5,742 nt of DNA, from contig DHXL01000030.1 in the NCBI GenBank assembly GCA_002415335.1, positions 1 through 5,742 on the forward strand, given 5' to 3'. The notes under the pieces are model-generated. The model was not told where the DNA came from. It worked only from the letters and a program-made list of their open reading frames with translations, and searched no databases. Of the stretch, positions 1 to 5,742 are shown piece by piece. Position 1 is the stretch's first letter. Every line of letters starts with the position of its first letter. The translations under genes were made by a program, and so were the position numbers. Origin of the DNA: Oxalobacteraceae bacterium UBA5157. GTDB lineage: Bacteria; Pseudomonadota; Gammaproteobacteria; Burkholderiales; Burkholderiaceae_D.

Positions 1-2114
1 TAGTTAATCGCGCTCAGCGAAGACACCTTGGTTTGCAGCGCGATACCGCCGGCCGCATGAAGACCGAGGCTGCCGGCCGAGACGACGCCGCTGCCGCTGA
101 TGGTCCCTCCCAGGTTGAGGATATCCACGAGGCCGCTGCTCGCCTGTTGAATGCCGTAGCCGGTGCCGCCGATGTCAATGATCGACAGATTGCCGCCGGT
201 GGAATTGTCGATTCTTATATCGCCGGCTCCGCTATTTCCGACATTGAGCGCGCTGACCCGCGTAAAGGCGGCAGCCCCGCTGCCATCGGTAATGCCGTCG
301 ACCGCCGTCATCTTGAGCTGATTGGCGATCAGCGACGATCCGCTCCACACGTCGATTTGAGCGCCGGCAAGCAGCGTGAGATTGCCTGCGCCGGCATCGA
401 CGGCACCGCCATGAAACGCAATGAAATCATCCGATTTCATGTCGATCATGCCGTTGGTAGACGTGACGGAGTTGCCGATGTAGAGAGAATGGCCGGACAA
501 GCCGATGCCGCCGCCGTTCGAGGCGATCGCGCCGGCGGTGGTCACCGTGCCGGTTCCGGTGGACGGCCCGCCGGAATCGTTCGCGAACAGCAATATCGCG
601 CCGCCGTTGCTCGTCATCGTGTTGTTTACGTTGATGTTGTTGCCCGCCCTTGCGTTCAGGCCGACATTGGCCGCCGCAATACTTACCGCGTCGGTGAAGG
701 TAATGTCATGCGTGGCCTGCAGCGCGACGTCGCTGTTCGCGCCCGAGATAAGCGCAGGGTCTATCGTGCTGGTCCCGCTCGAGGGCGGCGTGGCAAATAG
801 ACTCACGTCCGCCAGCGCGGCGCTTCCTCCGGCCGCAACGGCGATATCGTAGGGATCGAGCAACCAACTGCCAAGCTTGCCCTTCGGCGCGCTGGTATCG
901 ACTGCAATGCCGGCAACGTCAAGGTAATGTCCCGAGGTCTCGACAAATCCGCCATGGCCGCCGAGCGCGCCGCCGCGCGCGGAGAGGCTGCCATAGGCGC
1001 GCGTCGCTTGATTCGACCATACGATAATCTTGCCGCCCTCGCCGCTTTGCAAGGCGTCGGTCTTGATCGCGGTATCGCGGCCGGCGAAGGTCTGCGTGGC
1101 ATTCTGGATCGACGCGTTGCCGCCGTGATAATCGCCCCCCACCAGTACCGTGCCGCCGCCGCTCAGGCCGCTGGCATCGACCTTGGCATCGCCGGTCAAG
1201 CCGACGCGGTCGCCGAGAATCTGAATCTCGCCGCCTTTGCCGGCACCGGTCGCGCTGGTGACGCTGCCGGCTTCGAGCAGCGTGTCGCGGCTGGCCTTGA
1301 ATACGATCTTGCCGTTTTCGCCGACCACCGCGCTATCGGCATTGACCGTTCCGCGCTGATTGACCAGCGCGCCGTAAATGCCGATCCTGCCGCCCTGCGC
1401 AATCACTTGTCCGAGGTTGATCGCCTGGTCGCCGGGCGCGCTGACCACCACGCGCATGTCGGGATTGCTGGAGTCGACCAGCTGCACGCTGCGTCCGGCG
1501 GCAAGCAAGACGTCGCCCTTCGGCGAGGTGATGATCCCGCTGTTTTCAATATGCGGCGCAATCAGGTACACCCGTCCGCCGGTCGGCGTGGTAATCGCGC
1601 CTTGATTGCCGAGCGTGCCGGGATTGGCGCCGGCTTTGAAATTCAGTTTGCCGGCCAGGAAATCTTTATTGCCGAGATCAAGCGTCGAGGCGACCAAGCC
1701 ATTGACGTCGACCTGCGCACCGCGACCGAACAGGATGCCGTTGGGATTGATCAGGAACACGCGCCCGTTCGACTGCAAGGCGCCGAGGACCTGCGACGGA
1801 TCCTGGCCGACGATCCTGTTCAGCACCGCGCTGCTGGAACTCTGCTGAATGAAGCGCGTGACCTCGTCGGCGCCAATCGAAAAATTTTGCCAGTTGATGA
1901 TCGCATCGGGCGAGTTGGTGATCGTGAGCAGCTTGCCCTGGCTGGTCATGCTGGCTTGACCGGAGACCACCTGCGGTCCAACCGGGTTGCCGAGCGCGGC
2001 ACCATACTCCAGGCAGCCCGCGATCAGCAACGGCAGGACGCTCCACCGCCTGTCGAGGCGTTTCTTCTGTTTCTTCACACTGGCGGATTTGCTCTTATCG
2101 GCATGCGTCTTCAT
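1..2114 (-). CDS. TpsA exoprotein, filamentous haemagglutinin family, 3' end outside window
   Basis: Secreted partner of a two-partner secretion system, probably a large surface adhesin. The frame starts at ATG 2114-2112 and stays open for 704 codons to the left edge; the last two bases read TA, so codon 705 is Tyr or stop. Residues 1-20 are Lys/Arg-rich, followed by a short hydrophobic stretch (about 24-41) and probable cleavage near AALG-NP (42/43). Residues about 43-290 form the TPS domain: GPQVVSGQASM (46-56), NSPDAIINWQNFSI (67-80) and the hallmark VFLINPNGILFGRGAQVDVN (119-138), which guides recognition by the TpsB POTRA domains. Later come FVETSGHYLDV (390-400) and LGSWLLDPYDI (414-424), seen in large beta-helix adhesins of this family. 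The remainder is Gly/Ala/Ser/Asn-rich with short beta-strand-like periodicity. An AAGGA Shine-Dalgarno lies 7 nt upstream, and the gene follows tpsB closely. Family members commonly exceed 1,000 residues, so truncation by the window is more likely than a stop here. The ligand and any C-terminal activity cannot be inferred. Confidence 0.93.
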   Translation of the reverse strand, partial: MKTHADKSKSASVKKQKKRLDRRWSVLPLLIAGCLEYGAALGNPVGPQVVSGQASMTSQGKLLTITNSPDAIINWQNFSIGADEVTRFIQQSSSSAVLNRIVGQDPSQVLGALQSNGRVFLINPNGILFGRGAQVDVNGLVASTLDLGNKDFLAGKLNFKAGANPGTLGNQGAITTPTGGRVYLIAPHIENSGIITSPKGDVLLAAGRSVQLVDSSNPDMRVVVSAPGDQAINLGQVIAQGGRIGIYGALVNQRGTVNADSAVVGENGKIVFKASRDTLLEAGSVTSATGAGKGGEIQILGDRVGLTGDAKVDASGLSGGGTVLVGGDYHGGNASIQNATQTFAGRDTAIKTDALQSGEGGKIIVWSNQATRAYGSLSARGGALGGHGGFVETSGHYLDVAGIAVDTSAPKGKLGSWLLDPYDIAVAAGGSAALADVSLFATPPSSGTSTIDPALISGANSDVALQATHDITFTDAVSIAAANVGLNARAGNNINVNNTMTSNGGAILLFANDSGGPSTGTGTVTTAGAIASNGGGIGLSGHSLYIGNSVTSTNGMIDMKSDDFIAFHGGAVDAGAGNLTLLAGAQIDVWSGSSLIANQLKMTAVDGITDGSGAAAFTRVSALNVGNSGAGDIRIDNSTGGNLSIIDIGGTGYGIQQASSGLVDILNLGGTISGSGVVSAGSLGLHAAGGIALQTKVSSLSAIN

Positions 2115-2121
2115 TTTCTCT

Positions 2122-2126
2122 TCCTT
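2122..2126 (-). promoter_or_regulatory. Ribosome binding site of tpsA
   Basis: On the minus strand AAGGA lies within the purine run GAAGAAGGAAGAGAAA, 7 nt before the ATG at 2114. It sits in the short gap after the tpsB stop codon (2135-2133), so tpsA can be translated from the tpsBA transcript with its own strong initiation site. This supports the 2114 start. Confidence 0.75.
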
Positions 2127-2132
2127 CTTCCA

Positions 2133-3728
2133 CTAGTAGGAAAGCGACGCTTTGACGTGCAGGCGCTTGTCGCCTTTGGCCCGGGTGTCGGAGCCGTCAA
2201 TCACTTGCCCGTAGTCCATCTGCACACTGAAAGACTTGTCCACATTGACACGCAAGCCGAGCCCGACGCTGGCGATCGAAGTCCTCGCCTGCTCGCCCGG
2301 CAGCGTCCGATTGCGCGAGACATTGGCGGCGTCATAGAAGGCCAGGGTGCGGCATTGCGTAGCGGAGGAGGCTGTGCACAGGTTGGGCGTATACAGCTCG
2401 AGGCTGCCCATGAATCCGGAGTCACTGGCGACTTCCCGCTCGTTGAAACCGCGCACCGAACTCGCTCCGCCAACACCAAATTGTTCGCCCGGAACCAGCG
2501 CATCGCGGGTGGCCTGTCCGTTGAAGTTGGCACGCAAGCGCCAGTCGTGGCGCAGCACGCGATCGTAATTCGCGCCGTAGCGCAGAATGTTGTAGGTGGC
2601 CGACGCGCCACTACGCACACGGCTGAAATCGTCCGATCCTCCGTGCTCTCCGCCCGGCAGATTGTGCGACGCGTTCAGGTAATAGCCGAACTCCGCCATC
2701 GGCAGCGTCCAGCTCCCCACATAGCCCACCATGAGCGGATGAACCGTCACATCGCTGCCCAGCTGAAATCCGGTGATTTGCACAAGCTGCACGTCGTTCT
2801 TGAAGGCTTTGTAATCGAGGCCATAAATCAGCTTCGATTCGTAGTCGCCGATGCGCTTCATGTTGTGGTTATAACGGACGCCGTACACCGATCCTTTACC
2901 GCTGACCTGCAGATCGAAGATGCCGGCGGCGACCGTGCCGGCGTTCACGTCCGAATAGCTGGCAAAGAAATCGACCGAATCGCCGTAGGCATACAACGGC
3001 ACATGATAGCCGGCGCCATAGACGCTGACCTGGCTGGGATGCTCGGCGGTCGTGGTGTATTGCAGGCTCAGGACGTGATCGAGCCCGAACATGTTGGCAT
3101 TCTGATACACCACGCCGGCGTGCGTATGGCCTGTTGCGTCGTCTCCGGTATTGTCCAGATCGAGTCCGACGCGCCACGGCTTTTCATCGGTCACGTGCAG
3201 GATGGCATTGACTTCGTCATCCTGCTCGCCGTCCTGCAGCTGCAAGGCGGTCTTCTTTGCAGGATTTTCGTTCGCCAGCTTCAGACTGGCCGAAATGTTC
3301 ACGATATTCGGCGACTTACCTTCCAGGATACCCGGCACGCTATGTCGGATATTCTCCCGCCCAAAGGATTTGTTGCCTTCCACGGTGACCGTTCCGACCC
3401 GCGTTTCCACCACCGTGAGATGTACCACGCCCTGGTTCAATTCCTGTTCCGGCAGAACCACGCGGACGACATTGAAGCCGTGCCGGCGATAAGCGCTTTC
3501 GAGCGCCTCCAATGCGCGCTGCACGTCGCCGAAATCGCGGCTCTTCCCCGCATAAGGGGCCAACAGCCGATCGATCGCCGCAGCGCCCAGCAAGGTGTTG
3601 CCATCCACCTCAAACCGGGCAATGTCAAAATGGCCGATGGGATCATTCACATCCGGTTCGGCCCATGCGGACAGCGCCAGGGCTGCAATTGCACTACCGA
3701 AGATAAGGCGCGATAGACGATTTGACAT
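2133..3728 (-). CDS. TpsB outer-membrane transporter (FhaC/ShlB family, Omp85 superfamily)
   Basis: Complete 531-aa outer-membrane pore that secretes the adjacent TpsA. Residues 1-23 form a Sec signal peptide ending in AWA. POTRA 1 spans about 34-108 (FDIARFEVDGNTLLG, then ESAYRRHGFNVVRVVLPEQE) and POTRA 2 about 109-180 (TRVGTVTVEGNKSFGRENIR). From about 185 the sequence alternates as amphipathic strands of a 16-strand barrel. The conserved loop-6 signature FGVGGASSVRGFNERE lies at 417-432 with VRGF at 425-428. The protein ends in KASLSY, the terminal aromatic residue expected by the Bam machinery. Only about 10 residues separate the predicted cleavage site from POTRA 1, so the N-terminal plug helix H1 of FhaC seems short or absent; FhaC is somewhat longer overall. 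Cys451 and Cys459 could form a disulfide in a surface loop. The gene is first in the operon, as in shlBA and cdiBA. The start at 3728 fits the signal peptide, although the SD is weak. A long antisense frame over this gene is judged a shadow. Confidence 0.95.
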   Translation of the reverse strand: MSNRLSRLIFGSAIAALALSAWAEPDVNDPIGHFDIARFEVDGNTLLGAAAIDRLLAPYAGKSRDFGDVQRALEALESAYRRHGFNVVRVVLPEQELNQGVVHLTVVETRVGTVTVEGNKSFGRENIRHSVPGILEGKSPNIVNISASLKLANENPAKKTALQLQDGEQDDEVNAILHVTDEKPWRVGLDLDNTGDDATGHTHAGVVYQNANMFGLDHVLSLQYTTTAEHPSQVSVYGAGYHVPLYAYGDSVDFFASYSDVNAGTVAAGIFDLQVSGKGSVYGVRYNHNMKRIGDYESKLIYGLDYKAFKNDVQLVQITGFQLGSDVTVHPLMVGYVGSWTLPMAEFGYYLNASHNLPGGEHGGSDDFSRVRSGASATYNILRYGANYDRVLRHDWRLRANFNGQATRDALVPGEQFGVGGASSVRGFNEREVASDSGFMGSLELYTPNLCTASSATQCRTLAFYDAANVSRNRTLPGEQARTSIASVGLGLRVNVDKSFSVQMDYGQVIDGSDTRAKGDKRLHVKASLSY

Positions 3729-3777
3729 CTTCTTTAGGCTCTCGAACAGTCTGATTGAGTTGTTTTTCGGTTGCCGT

Positions 3778-3806
3778 GCCTATGGAACCAACGCCAGTGC
3801 ATAGGC
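3778..3806. repeat. 7-bp inverted repeat in the tpsB upstream region
   Basis: GCCTATG at 3778-3784 is repeated in reverse complement as CATAGGC at 3800-3806 with a 15-bp spacer. Arm centres are 22 bp apart, about two helical turns, which would suit a dimeric DNA-binding protein on one face of the helix. The dyad ends 50 bp upstream of the tpsB start. It is too short, with too long a loop and no T-run, to be a convincing terminator. Its function is unknown and it may be chance. Confidence 0.4.
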
Positions 3807-3880
3807 TGTCCCAAATTCCAACATCCCCGTGTCGTTGACCTGGCGGTTTGCGTTCCTTAGAGCCGCACTGCGGGTGCGCA

Positions 3881-3909
3881 ATATTATGTCGAGAATTGCC
3901 TTAAGTAAA
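3881..3909 (-). promoter_or_regulatory. Weak candidate sigma70 promoter for tpsBA
   Basis: On the minus strand TTTACT (plus 3909-3904) and TAATAT (3886-3881) are separated by exactly 17 bp. Each hexamer matches the sigma70 consensus at four of six positions. Transcription would start near 3874 and give a leader of about 145 nt that contains the 3778-3806 dyad. The overlapping hexamer CATAAT matches better but leaves no suitable -35. This is the best candidate seen upstream of tpsB, but it remains weak. Confidence 0.3.
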
Positions 3910-4081
3910 GCTGCACATTCTTCACCTACGGGGGATGACTGGAATTCGACCGGGCGACCTGCCGGACGCAAGCCAGCTCCACTGCGCCGCGCCTTTGCCG
4001 GGCGGCAGGCGACGACAGCGGCAATCGGCCCCGCCCCCAAAAGATCCGCATGCACGGCACACCAGAATTCGTCAAACCAAA

Positions 4082-4111
4082 CACAATTTGTTTGATATCA
4101 AACAAATTGTG
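4082..4111. promoter_or_regulatory. Perfect 30-bp palindromic operator overlapping the hcrC -35 box
   Basis: The half-site CACAATTTGTTTGAT (4082-4096) is followed directly by its exact reverse complement (4097-4111), with no mismatch in 15 base pairs. The core TTTGATATCAAA resembles sites bound by MarR-type regulators of aromatic degradation, although other dimeric regulators cannot be excluded. The centre provides the -35 hexamer of the hcrC promoter, so a bound protein should block RNA polymerase; release by an aromatic or CoA-thioester effector would be the usual logic. The sequence shows the palindrome and overlap directly; the regulator family and effector are inferred. Confidence 0.75.
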
Positions 4112-4120
4112 CGCTATGAT
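4092..4120 (+). promoter_or_regulatory. Sigma70 promoter of hcrCA
   Basis: TTGATA (4092-4097) and TATGAT (4115-4120) are separated by 17 bp, and each matches the sigma70 consensus at five of six positions. Transcription should begin near A4126, leaving a leader of about 44 nt before the hcrC ATG. The -35 box lies at the centre of the 30-bp palindrome, so the promoter looks strong in itself but controlled by repression. Confidence 0.68.
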
Positions 4121-4156
4121 TGGCTATCGTCGCAGCACTCAGGACAACAAAAATGG

Positions 4157-4162
4157 AAGGGA
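4157..4162 (+). promoter_or_regulatory. Ribosome binding site of hcrC
   Basis: AAGGGA, within GGAAGGGA, lies 7 nt before the ATG at 4170. It decides the start. The in-frame upstream ATG at 4050 precedes the promoter and would add a 40-residue tail foreign to the family. Confidence 0.7.
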
Positions 4163-4169
4163 ACGCTTC

Positions 4170-4661
4170 ATGAAAACGGTCATCCCGATGCGAATTAACG
4201 GTCAGGAGCGCAGCGATGCGATCGCTGACAATCTGCTGTTGGTCGACTACCTGCGCGAAACGCTGAACCTGACGGGCGCCAAGCAGGGTTGCGACGGCGG
4301 CGAATGCGGCGCTTGTACGGTGCTGGTCGATGGCACGCCTCGGCTGGCATGCCTGACACTGGCGGCCAGCGTGGCCGGGCGCCATGTCGAGACGTACGAG
4401 TCGCTAGCCCGGAACGGGCGTCTGTCGGCGCTGCAACACGCATTCAACGAAAAGCTTGGCACCCAGTGCGGCTACTGCACCCCCGGCATGATCATGGCGG
4501 CGGAGGGATTGCTGCGCGCCAACGGAAATCCATCGAAGGATGAGATCCGCGCGGCGCTGGCCGGCAACTTGTGCCGCTGCACCGGTTACGTGAAAATCAT
4601 CGAGTCGGTCCAGGCCGCAGCGCGCGCCTGCGCCGACCGCGGCGCGGGAGTTTCGGCATGA
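4170..4661 (+). CDS. hcrC: [2Fe-2S] small subunit, 4-hydroxybenzoyl-CoA reductase gamma-like
   Basis: Electron-transfer subunit of a xanthine-oxidase-family molybdenum hydroxylase, 163 aa, close to the usual length of about 160. The N-terminal plant-ferredoxin-like domain (about 5-80) carries the first cluster ligands Cys41, Cys46, Cys49 and Cys61 in GCDGGECGACTVLVDG. The C-terminal four-helix domain (about 85-155) carries the second set, Cys100, Cys103, Cys135 and Cys137, in GTQCGYCTPGM and GNLCRCTGY. All eight ligands are present. Segments such as LLVDYLRETLNLTGAKQG and EKLGTQCGYCTPGMIMA closely match HcrC of Thauera aromatica as I remember it. The clusters would pass electrons between the Mo centre of HcrA and the FAD/[4Fe-4S] subunit HcrB. 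There is no signal peptide, so it is cytoplasmic. The stop overlaps the hcrA start by ATGA. Family assignment is near certain; the exact substrate is less so, since related small subunits serve other CoA esters and N-heterocycles. Confidence 0.9.
   Translation: MKTVIPMRINGQERSDAIADNLLLVDYLRETLNLTGAKQGCDGGECGACTVLVDGTPRLACLTLAASVAGRHVETYESLARNGRLSALQHAFNEKLGTQCGYCTPGMIMAAEGLLRANGNPSKDEIRAALAGNLCRCTGYVKIIESVQAAARACADRGAGVSA
4646..4650 (+). promoter_or_regulatory. Ribosome binding site of hcrA
   Basis: GGGAG lies inside the end of hcrC, 7 nt before the hcrA ATG at 4658. Together with the ATGA stop-start overlap (4658-4661) it points to translational coupling of the two subunits and supports this start over the in-frame ATG at 4694. 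Confidence 0.65.
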
Positions 4662-5742
4662 ACCCGCAACGAAACAAAGGCGCCGGCCGCCGCATGGCGC
4701 TGGTCGACGGCATCGAAAAAGTCACCGGGCGGGCCCGCTATACGGCCGATCTGTTCGCGCCCGAGGCACTGGTCGGGCGCATCTACCGCAGTCCTTATGC
4801 GCATGCGGAAATCCTGTCGGTCGACATCAGCGAAGCCTTGAAGCTTCCCGGCGTGGTTGCCATCATCACCGGCGACGACTGTCCGGTGCCGTACGGCCTG
4901 CTGCCGATTTCCCAGAACGAATTTCCCATGGCGCGCGAGCGCGTGCGCTACTTCGGCGAACCGGTAGCGGCGGTGGCGGCGGTGGACGAAGCGACGGCGG
5001 CGGCCGCACTTGCACTGATCCGCATGCACGTGCGCGAATTGCCGGTCTACCTCGATCCGGAGAAGGCGCGCCAGCCCGCCGCGGTGCAATTGCATGAAAG
5101 CAGAAACGGCAACATCGAACGCGAAGTACACAACGAATTCGGCGATACCGACGCCGGCTTTGCGCAAGCCGACGTGGTGCGCGAAAAAATATTCCATTGC
5201 GCCGAAGTCGCGCACGGCCAGATGGAGCCGCACGCGACGCTGGCCGCCTACGACGCCGAACGCGAGCAATTGACGCTGCATTCGGTGACGCAGGTGCCCT
5301 ACTACGTGCACCTGGCGCTGGCTCGCTGCATGGAAATGGATACGTCGCGCATCCGTGTCATCAAGCCCTTTGTCGGCGGCGGCTTCGGCGCCCGCGTCGA
5401 AGTCCTCAATTTCGAACTGGTGTGCGGCATACTGGCGCGCGCCGCGCGTGGCACGGTGCGCATGAAACTGACGCGCGAGGAAACCTTCCTGACCCATCGG
5501 GGCCGGCCGCAAACCGAGGTGAGCATGAAAATCGGCCTCACCAACGACGGCCGCGTCACCGCCTGCCACATGACGCAGGTCCAGCGCGGCGGCGCCTACG
5601 GTGGCTACGGCATCGTCACGATCCTGTATGCCGGCGCGCTGCTGAATGGCCTGTATGACATTCCAGCCATCAAGTACGACGGCTGGCGCGTCTACACCAA
5701 TACCCCGCCGTGCGGCGCCATGCGCGGCCACGGCACGGTCAA
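4658..5742 (+). CDS. hcrA: Molybdenum large subunit, 4-hydroxybenzoyl-CoA reductase alpha-like, 3' end outside window
   Basis: Catalytic subunit of a xanthine-oxidase-family enzyme; 361 complete codons are visible of an expected 770 or so. In Hcr it binds molybdopterin cytosine dinucleotide and reductively removes the 4-hydroxyl group of 4-hydroxybenzoyl-CoA, giving benzoyl-CoA. Residues about 16-130 form the a/b hammerhead domain (LVDGIEKVTGRARYTADLFA at 15-34, GRIYRSPYAHAEIL at 40-53). The first Mo-cofactor-binding domain begins near 155. Visible family motifs are GQMEPHATLAAYD (187-199), TQVPYYVH (211-218), PFVGGGFGAR (237-246) and TNTPPCGAMRGHGT (347-360). The stretch from GIVTILYAGALLNG to the edge is very close to Thauera aromatica HcrA as I recall it, including the rare NTPPCGAMRGHG. 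The catalytic Glu of this family lies near the C-terminus and cannot be checked. No signal peptide is present, consistent with a cytoplasmic enzyme. It overlaps hcrC by ATGA; hcrB should follow if the operon matches Thauera hcrCAB. Confidence 0.88.
   Translation, partial: MNPQRNKGAGRRMALVDGIEKVTGRARYTADLFAPEALVGRIYRSPYAHAEILSVDISEALKLPGVVAIITGDDCPVPYGLLPISQNEFPMARERVRYFGEPVAAVAAVDEATAAAALALIRMHVRELPVYLDPEKARQPAAVQLHESRNGNIEREVHNEFGDTDAGFAQADVVREKIFHCAEVAHGQMEPHATLAAYDAEREQLTLHSVTQVPYYVHLALARCMEMDTSRIRVIKPFVGGGFGARVEVLNFELVCGILARAARGTVRMKLTREETFLTHRGRPQTEVSMKIGLTNDGRVTACHMTQVQRGGAYGGYGIVTILYAGALLNGLYDIPAIKYDGWRVYTNTPPCGAMRGHGTV

Larger units (their letters stand above)
3729..4169. other. Divergent intergenic region between tpsBA and hcrCA
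   Basis: These 441 bp separate two divergent operons. The short frames here (for example minus 4055-3780 and plus 3829-4095) resemble no family I know, lack good ribosome sites and conflict with the promoter elements, so none is called. Contents from left to right: the weak tpsB translation start; a 7-bp dyad at 3778-3806; a weak minus-strand promoter candidate at 3881-3909; a GC-rich stretch at about 3945-4045 where I see nothing convincing; then an AT-rich island at about 4075-4111 holding the 30-bp palindrome and the hcrC promoter. No regulator gene lies between the operons, so whatever binds the palindrome is encoded elsewhere. Confidence 0.7.

Noticed and set aside
33..800. A 255-codon plus-strand frame opposite tpsA
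   Set aside because: It has no family resemblance, an Arg/Asp/Gly-rich composition and no ribosome site; it mirrors the tpsA coding frame.
927..3716. A 929-codon open frame on the plus strand opposite tpsA and tpsB
   Set aside because: Its translation is low-complexity, rich in Arg, Ala, His, Asp and Gly, with no recognisable domain. It is antisense to two well-supported genes with clear motifs. Long antisense frames are common in GC-rich coding DNA with strong third-position bias.
3990..4011. GC-rich hairpin CGCCT/AGGCG as a terminator
   Set aside because: The stem is only five pairs with an imperfect interior and no following T-run, and no gene ends nearby.
3780..4055. A 91-codon minus-strand frame in the intergenic region
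   Set aside because: No recognisable product and no clear ribosome site; it covers the dyad and the tpsB promoter candidate. A small gene cannot be fully excluded.
4073..4101. A mirror-image promoter from the palindrome reading toward tpsB
   Set aside because: The minus strand has the same TTGATA at 4101-4096, but 17 bp on it meets GGTTTG, which is not a -10 element.
4050..4169. N-terminal extension of hcrC to the ATG at 4050
   Set aside because: The extension spans the palindrome and the sigma70 promoter, has no family similarity, and a good Shine-Dalgarno precedes the ATG at 4170.
4586..5731. A 381-codon minus-strand frame opposite hcrC and hcrA
   Set aside because: It is rich in His, Arg, Ala and Asp without motifs and lies antisense to hcrA, whose family motifs are unmistakable.

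Overview
The window is GC-rich proteobacterial DNA with two divergent transcription units separated by a non-coding stretch of about 440 bp. Codon choice, the type of two-partner secretion (TPS) adhesin and the hcr-type genes suggest a betaproteobacterium of Burkholderiales or Rhodocyclales type. The sequence alone does not fix the genus.

Left part (1-3728, minus strand): a tpsB-tpsA two-partner secretion operon. The upstream gene (3728 to 2133) encodes a complete 531-aa outer-membrane TpsB transporter of the FhaC/ShlB branch of Omp85. It has a signal peptide, two POTRA domains and a 16-strand-type barrel with the VRGF motif. Seventeen untranslated bases later, tpsA begins (2114). It encodes a filamentous-haemagglutinin-type exoprotein with an N-terminal TPS secretion domain (NPNGI motif) followed by Gly/Ala/Ser/Asn-rich beta-helix sequence. 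TpsA runs off the left edge after 704 codons. TpsB would export TpsA across the outer membrane.

Middle (3729-4169): the divergent intergenic region. Its standout element is a perfect 30-bp palindrome (4082-4111). Its centre supplies the -35 hexamer of a well-formed sigma70 promoter (TTGATA, 17-bp spacer, TATGAT) that reads right into the reductase genes. This has the layout of a tightly repressed, effector-induced promoter. A smaller dyad and a weak candidate promoter lie on the tpsB side.

Right part (4170-5742, plus strand): hcrC-hcrA-like genes for the small [2Fe-2S] subunit and the large molybdenum subunit of a xanthine-oxidase-family enzyme. From remembered family sequence they most resemble 4-hydroxybenzoyl-CoA reductase, the enzyme that removes the phenolic hydroxyl from 4-hydroxybenzoyl-CoA to give benzoyl-CoA. 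The two genes overlap by ATGA. hcrA is cut by the right edge at residue 361. The expected third gene, hcrB (FAD and extra [4Fe-4S] subunit), would lie outside the window.

No RNA gene, mobile element, CRISPR array or convincing terminator was seen. I found no clearly new system. The points most worth checking are the operator-promoter, the true substrate of the reductase, and the N-terminal features of the TPS pair.
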